Source: Firmicutes bacterium AM55-24TS (GTDB lineage: Bacteria > Bacillota > Clostridia > UBA1381). Taken from it: a stretch of 64,000 nt of DNA. Under the pieces are notes generated by a model. The model searched no databases, was not told the origin of the DNA, and saw only the letters and a list, made by a program, of their open reading frames with translations. Both the position numbers and the translations under genes were made by a program. Of this stretch, positions 62,410-64,000 are shown piece after piece (position 1 is the first letter of the stretch; each line of letters opens with the position of its first letter). The DNA lies in contig QTVU01000004.1 of assembly GCA_003460745.1 (NCBI GenBank), positions 1 to 64,000 on the forward strand, in the 5' to 3' direction.

Positions 62410-64000
62410 ACCCTTATCCTTCTGTTATACTTATTATCGAAAATTATTATATTTCTGCGTTTTTCACAATCCGACAAAACATCATATTCAAATGTTTCAA
62501 ACTGCAAATACTTGACTGTTTCTTTTGTCGGAATATCTGCATATTCACTCAAATTTTCTGCAATAAATTCATCTGTCAATATATCAAATCTTGTCTTTAA
62601 AATTGACCTGTCGTATTTTGTAAGCGACCATTTCGGCGAATTTACGCCCTTGTTGTATGTAAAATAATCGAGTTTTAAAATATCGCAAAACAATTCATCA
62701 TCACAAAAATGCGACAATATTTCATACAAAGAATTTCGCGATTGTCCGACTTTATTGTATCCGTTTCCGTCGTAAAACAGCCACAATTTTTTAAACATTT
62801 CAAACGGTGAATTATATTTTTCAAGTAAATATTCCATTGCACCCTTAAAAACACCGCTGTTGTAGTACCGTTCAAAAACCTCCTCTATCCCCTTTAACAA
62901 AAGCACATCTTCATAGGAAATAAAGTCGTTTTTAAGCACTTCATACGGCGGTTTTGAGTTATATCGGTAACCGTATTTTTCTTCTTCACTTCTTATTTTC
63001 GTTCCGCGTAAAAGTTTTAGGAAACCAAGCTGAAGTACATCGGGACGAAGATTAAACACATCGTCAAACGATTTACCGAACGAATTAAAATCTTCAAAAG
63101 GCAATCCGACTATAAGGTCAAGGTGCATATGTACACCGCCTGCTTTTTGCACGAGTTTTACGGCACGTTTTATCATCTCAAAATCAGTTTTTCGGTCTAT
63201 TGCCTTTATCGTCTTGTCGTTTGTTGACTGTACACCGATTTCAAGCTGAAAAAGTCCTTCGGGCGCTGTTTTGAACAATTCGACAAGTTCATCATTTATA
63301 AGGTCCGCCGCAACTTCAAAATGAAAAGTCGTATTTTTCGCATTGTCGATTAAAAACTTCACCAACTCACAAGTACGTTTTCTGTCCGCATTAAACGTTC
63401 TGTCCACAAATTTAACAATTCTCACATTATGTCGCACGAAGAACATCAATTCTTCTTTCACGACGTCCATATCCCTAAAACGCACACTATGCGTTGTTGA
63501 CGAAAGGCAATAACTGCACCTAAACGGACAACCGCGGCTTGATTCGTAGTATATCAGCTTGCCGCTGTTTTTTTCAATATCTTCGTCCGTATACGGAAAC
63601 GGAATTGACGTAATGTCGTGAATAAGCTCTCTGTCTTTGTTTCGTATTATCTCGCCGTTTTCACGATAGGTAATCCCGTCTGCCATTTCACCGATTTCAA
63701 GCCATTCTTTAAAGGTCGCTTCCCCCTCGCCGCGCATAATCGCGTCAATAAAATCGTACTTTTGCATATATTCCGTATCGTCAAAACTGACCTCCGGACC
63801 GCCGAAAATAATCTTTGTTTCCGGCGAAACCTTTTTCAGCATATCGGCAACATCAAGACAGACCTCAACATTCCAAATATAGCACGAAAACAAAACCACG
63901 TCCGTTTTTTTCAAAAAAATCGAACGCAGTATGTCCTCTACTCTCTCATTAATCGTGTATTCCGCCATCTCAACATTATCCGAATTTGCGTACGCTTTAA
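62388..64000 (-). CDS. B12-binding/radical SAM protein (5' end beyond window)
   Basis: At least 536 residues are inside the window; the frame stays open to base 64000, so the N-terminus is missing. The visible part has a cobalamin-type Rossmann domain (DVVLFSCYIWNVEVCLDVADML, FGGPEVSF, IMRGEGEATFKEWL), then the radical SAM cluster motif CPFRCSYC in YYESSRGCPFRCSYCLSS, ELVKFLIDNAKNTTFHFEVAADLI, QLEIGVQSTNDKTIKAI and LIVGLPFED. A C-terminal DUF4080-like domain is likely. A methyltransferase-type or modification role is possible; substrate unknown. Confidence 0.88.
   Translation of the reverse strand, partial: KAYANSDNVEMAEYTINERVEDILRSIFLKKTDVVLFSCYIWNVEVCLDVADMLKKVSPETKIIFGGPEVSFDDTEYMQKYDFIDAIMRGEGEATFKEWLEIGEMADGITYRENGEIIRNKDRELIHDITSIPFPYTDEDIEKNSGKLIYYESSRGCPFRCSYCLSSTTHSVRFRDMDVVKEELMFFVRHNVRIVKFVDRTFNADRKRTCELVKFLIDNAKNTTFHFEVAADLINDELVELFKTAPEGLFQLEIGVQSTNDKTIKAIDRKTDFEMIKRAVKLVQKAGGVHMHLDLIVGLPFEDFNSFGKSFDDVFNLRPDVLQLGFLKLLRGTKIRSEEEKYGYRYNSKPPYEVLKNDFISYEDVLLLKGIEEVFERYYNSGVFKGAMEYLLEKYNSPFEMFKKLWLFYDGNGYNKVGQSRNSLYEILSHFCDDELFCDILKLDYFTYNKGVNSPKWSLTKYDRSILKTRFDILTDEFIAENLSEYADIPTKETVKYLQFETFEYDVLSDCEKRRNIIIFDNKYNRRIRVCKDLKQ

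Noticed and set aside
1..64000. CRISPR arrays, defence islands, prophage, toxin-antitoxin pairs, tRNA and rRNA genes
   Set aside because: Looked for on both strands; no direct-repeat arrays, characteristic proteins or cloverleaf/rRNA sequences were recognised.

Overview
The window is a stretch of low-GC (roughly 40% by eye) chromosome from an anaerobic Gram-positive bacterium of the class Clostridia. Several features point there: a CtsR-McsA-McsB-ClpC stress operon with a CtsR box, CdaA/YbbR, RemB, Hsp33, a class III fructose-1,6-bisphosphatase, a THF riboswitch on a folate operon, RF2 with its programmed frameshift, secreted proteins with copper-amine-oxidase-N-type domains, and near-consensus TTGACA-17-TATAAT promoters. 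No tRNA, rRNA, CRISPR array, prophage or complete insertion sequence is visible. Genus cannot be assigned from this sequence alone.

Layout. 0-9.6 kb: secG, a secreted acetamidase-like protein, a nitroreductase, an Orn/Lys/Arg-decarboxylase-family enzyme overlapping recD2, a HAD phosphatase, then hisH-hisF with two small membrane proteins on the minus strand. 9.6-12 kb: a structured non-coding element between two copies of one terminator, a tandem pair of uncharacterised membrane-anchored paralogs, and a dispersed palindromic repeat. 12-16.2 kb: folC, rpmE, rpsO, pnp. 16.5-25.6 kb: a minus-strand exopolysaccharide cluster (two GT4 glycosyltransferases, hexapeptide acyltransferase, Wzy-like polymerase, two Wzz-like proteins of which one carries a degenerate GGDEF domain, a metallophosphoesterase and the priming sugar transferase), with a divergent membrane acyltransferase. 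27-35 kb: fbp, then jag-yidC-yidD-rnpA-rpmH and hslO-cdaR-cdaA, all minus. 35-40.8 kb: a secreted cohesin-like protein and the ctsR-mcsA-mcsB-clpC operon. 40.9-46.5 kb: sugar nucleotidyltransferase and PRPP synthase, then folBK-folP-folC::HD under a THF riboswitch. 46.7-60.3 kb: antiporter, amidohydrolase, mreB, fabZ, trmN6-like, prfB, a tiny N/Q-rich ORF, recJ, relA, S4 protein, recF, remB, gyrB. 60.5-64 kb: small transporters and a partial radical SAM/B12-type protein.

How the genes work together. Three coherent modules stand out: polymer synthesis with a possible nucleotide-sensing chain-length protein; proteostasis (CtsR/McsAB/ClpC, Hsp33); and folate synthesis, where an HD hydrolase is fused to FolC under THF control. 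Genes that in many Firmicutes lie together at the replication origin are here in two separated blocks, neither containing dnaA or dnaN.

Quality note. Four genes (secG, the acetamidase, remB, gyrB) have single-base indels that break otherwise well-conserved reading frames. Because gyrB is essential, consensus error is the likeliest explanation, and these are annotated as frameshifted genes rather than true pseudogenes. The strongest candidates for something undescribed are the Wzz-GGDEF fusion, the FolC-HD fusion, the 48-residue N/Q-rich protein with its own promoter and terminator, the tandem DTxWxD paralogs, and the repeat family with compensatory stem changes.
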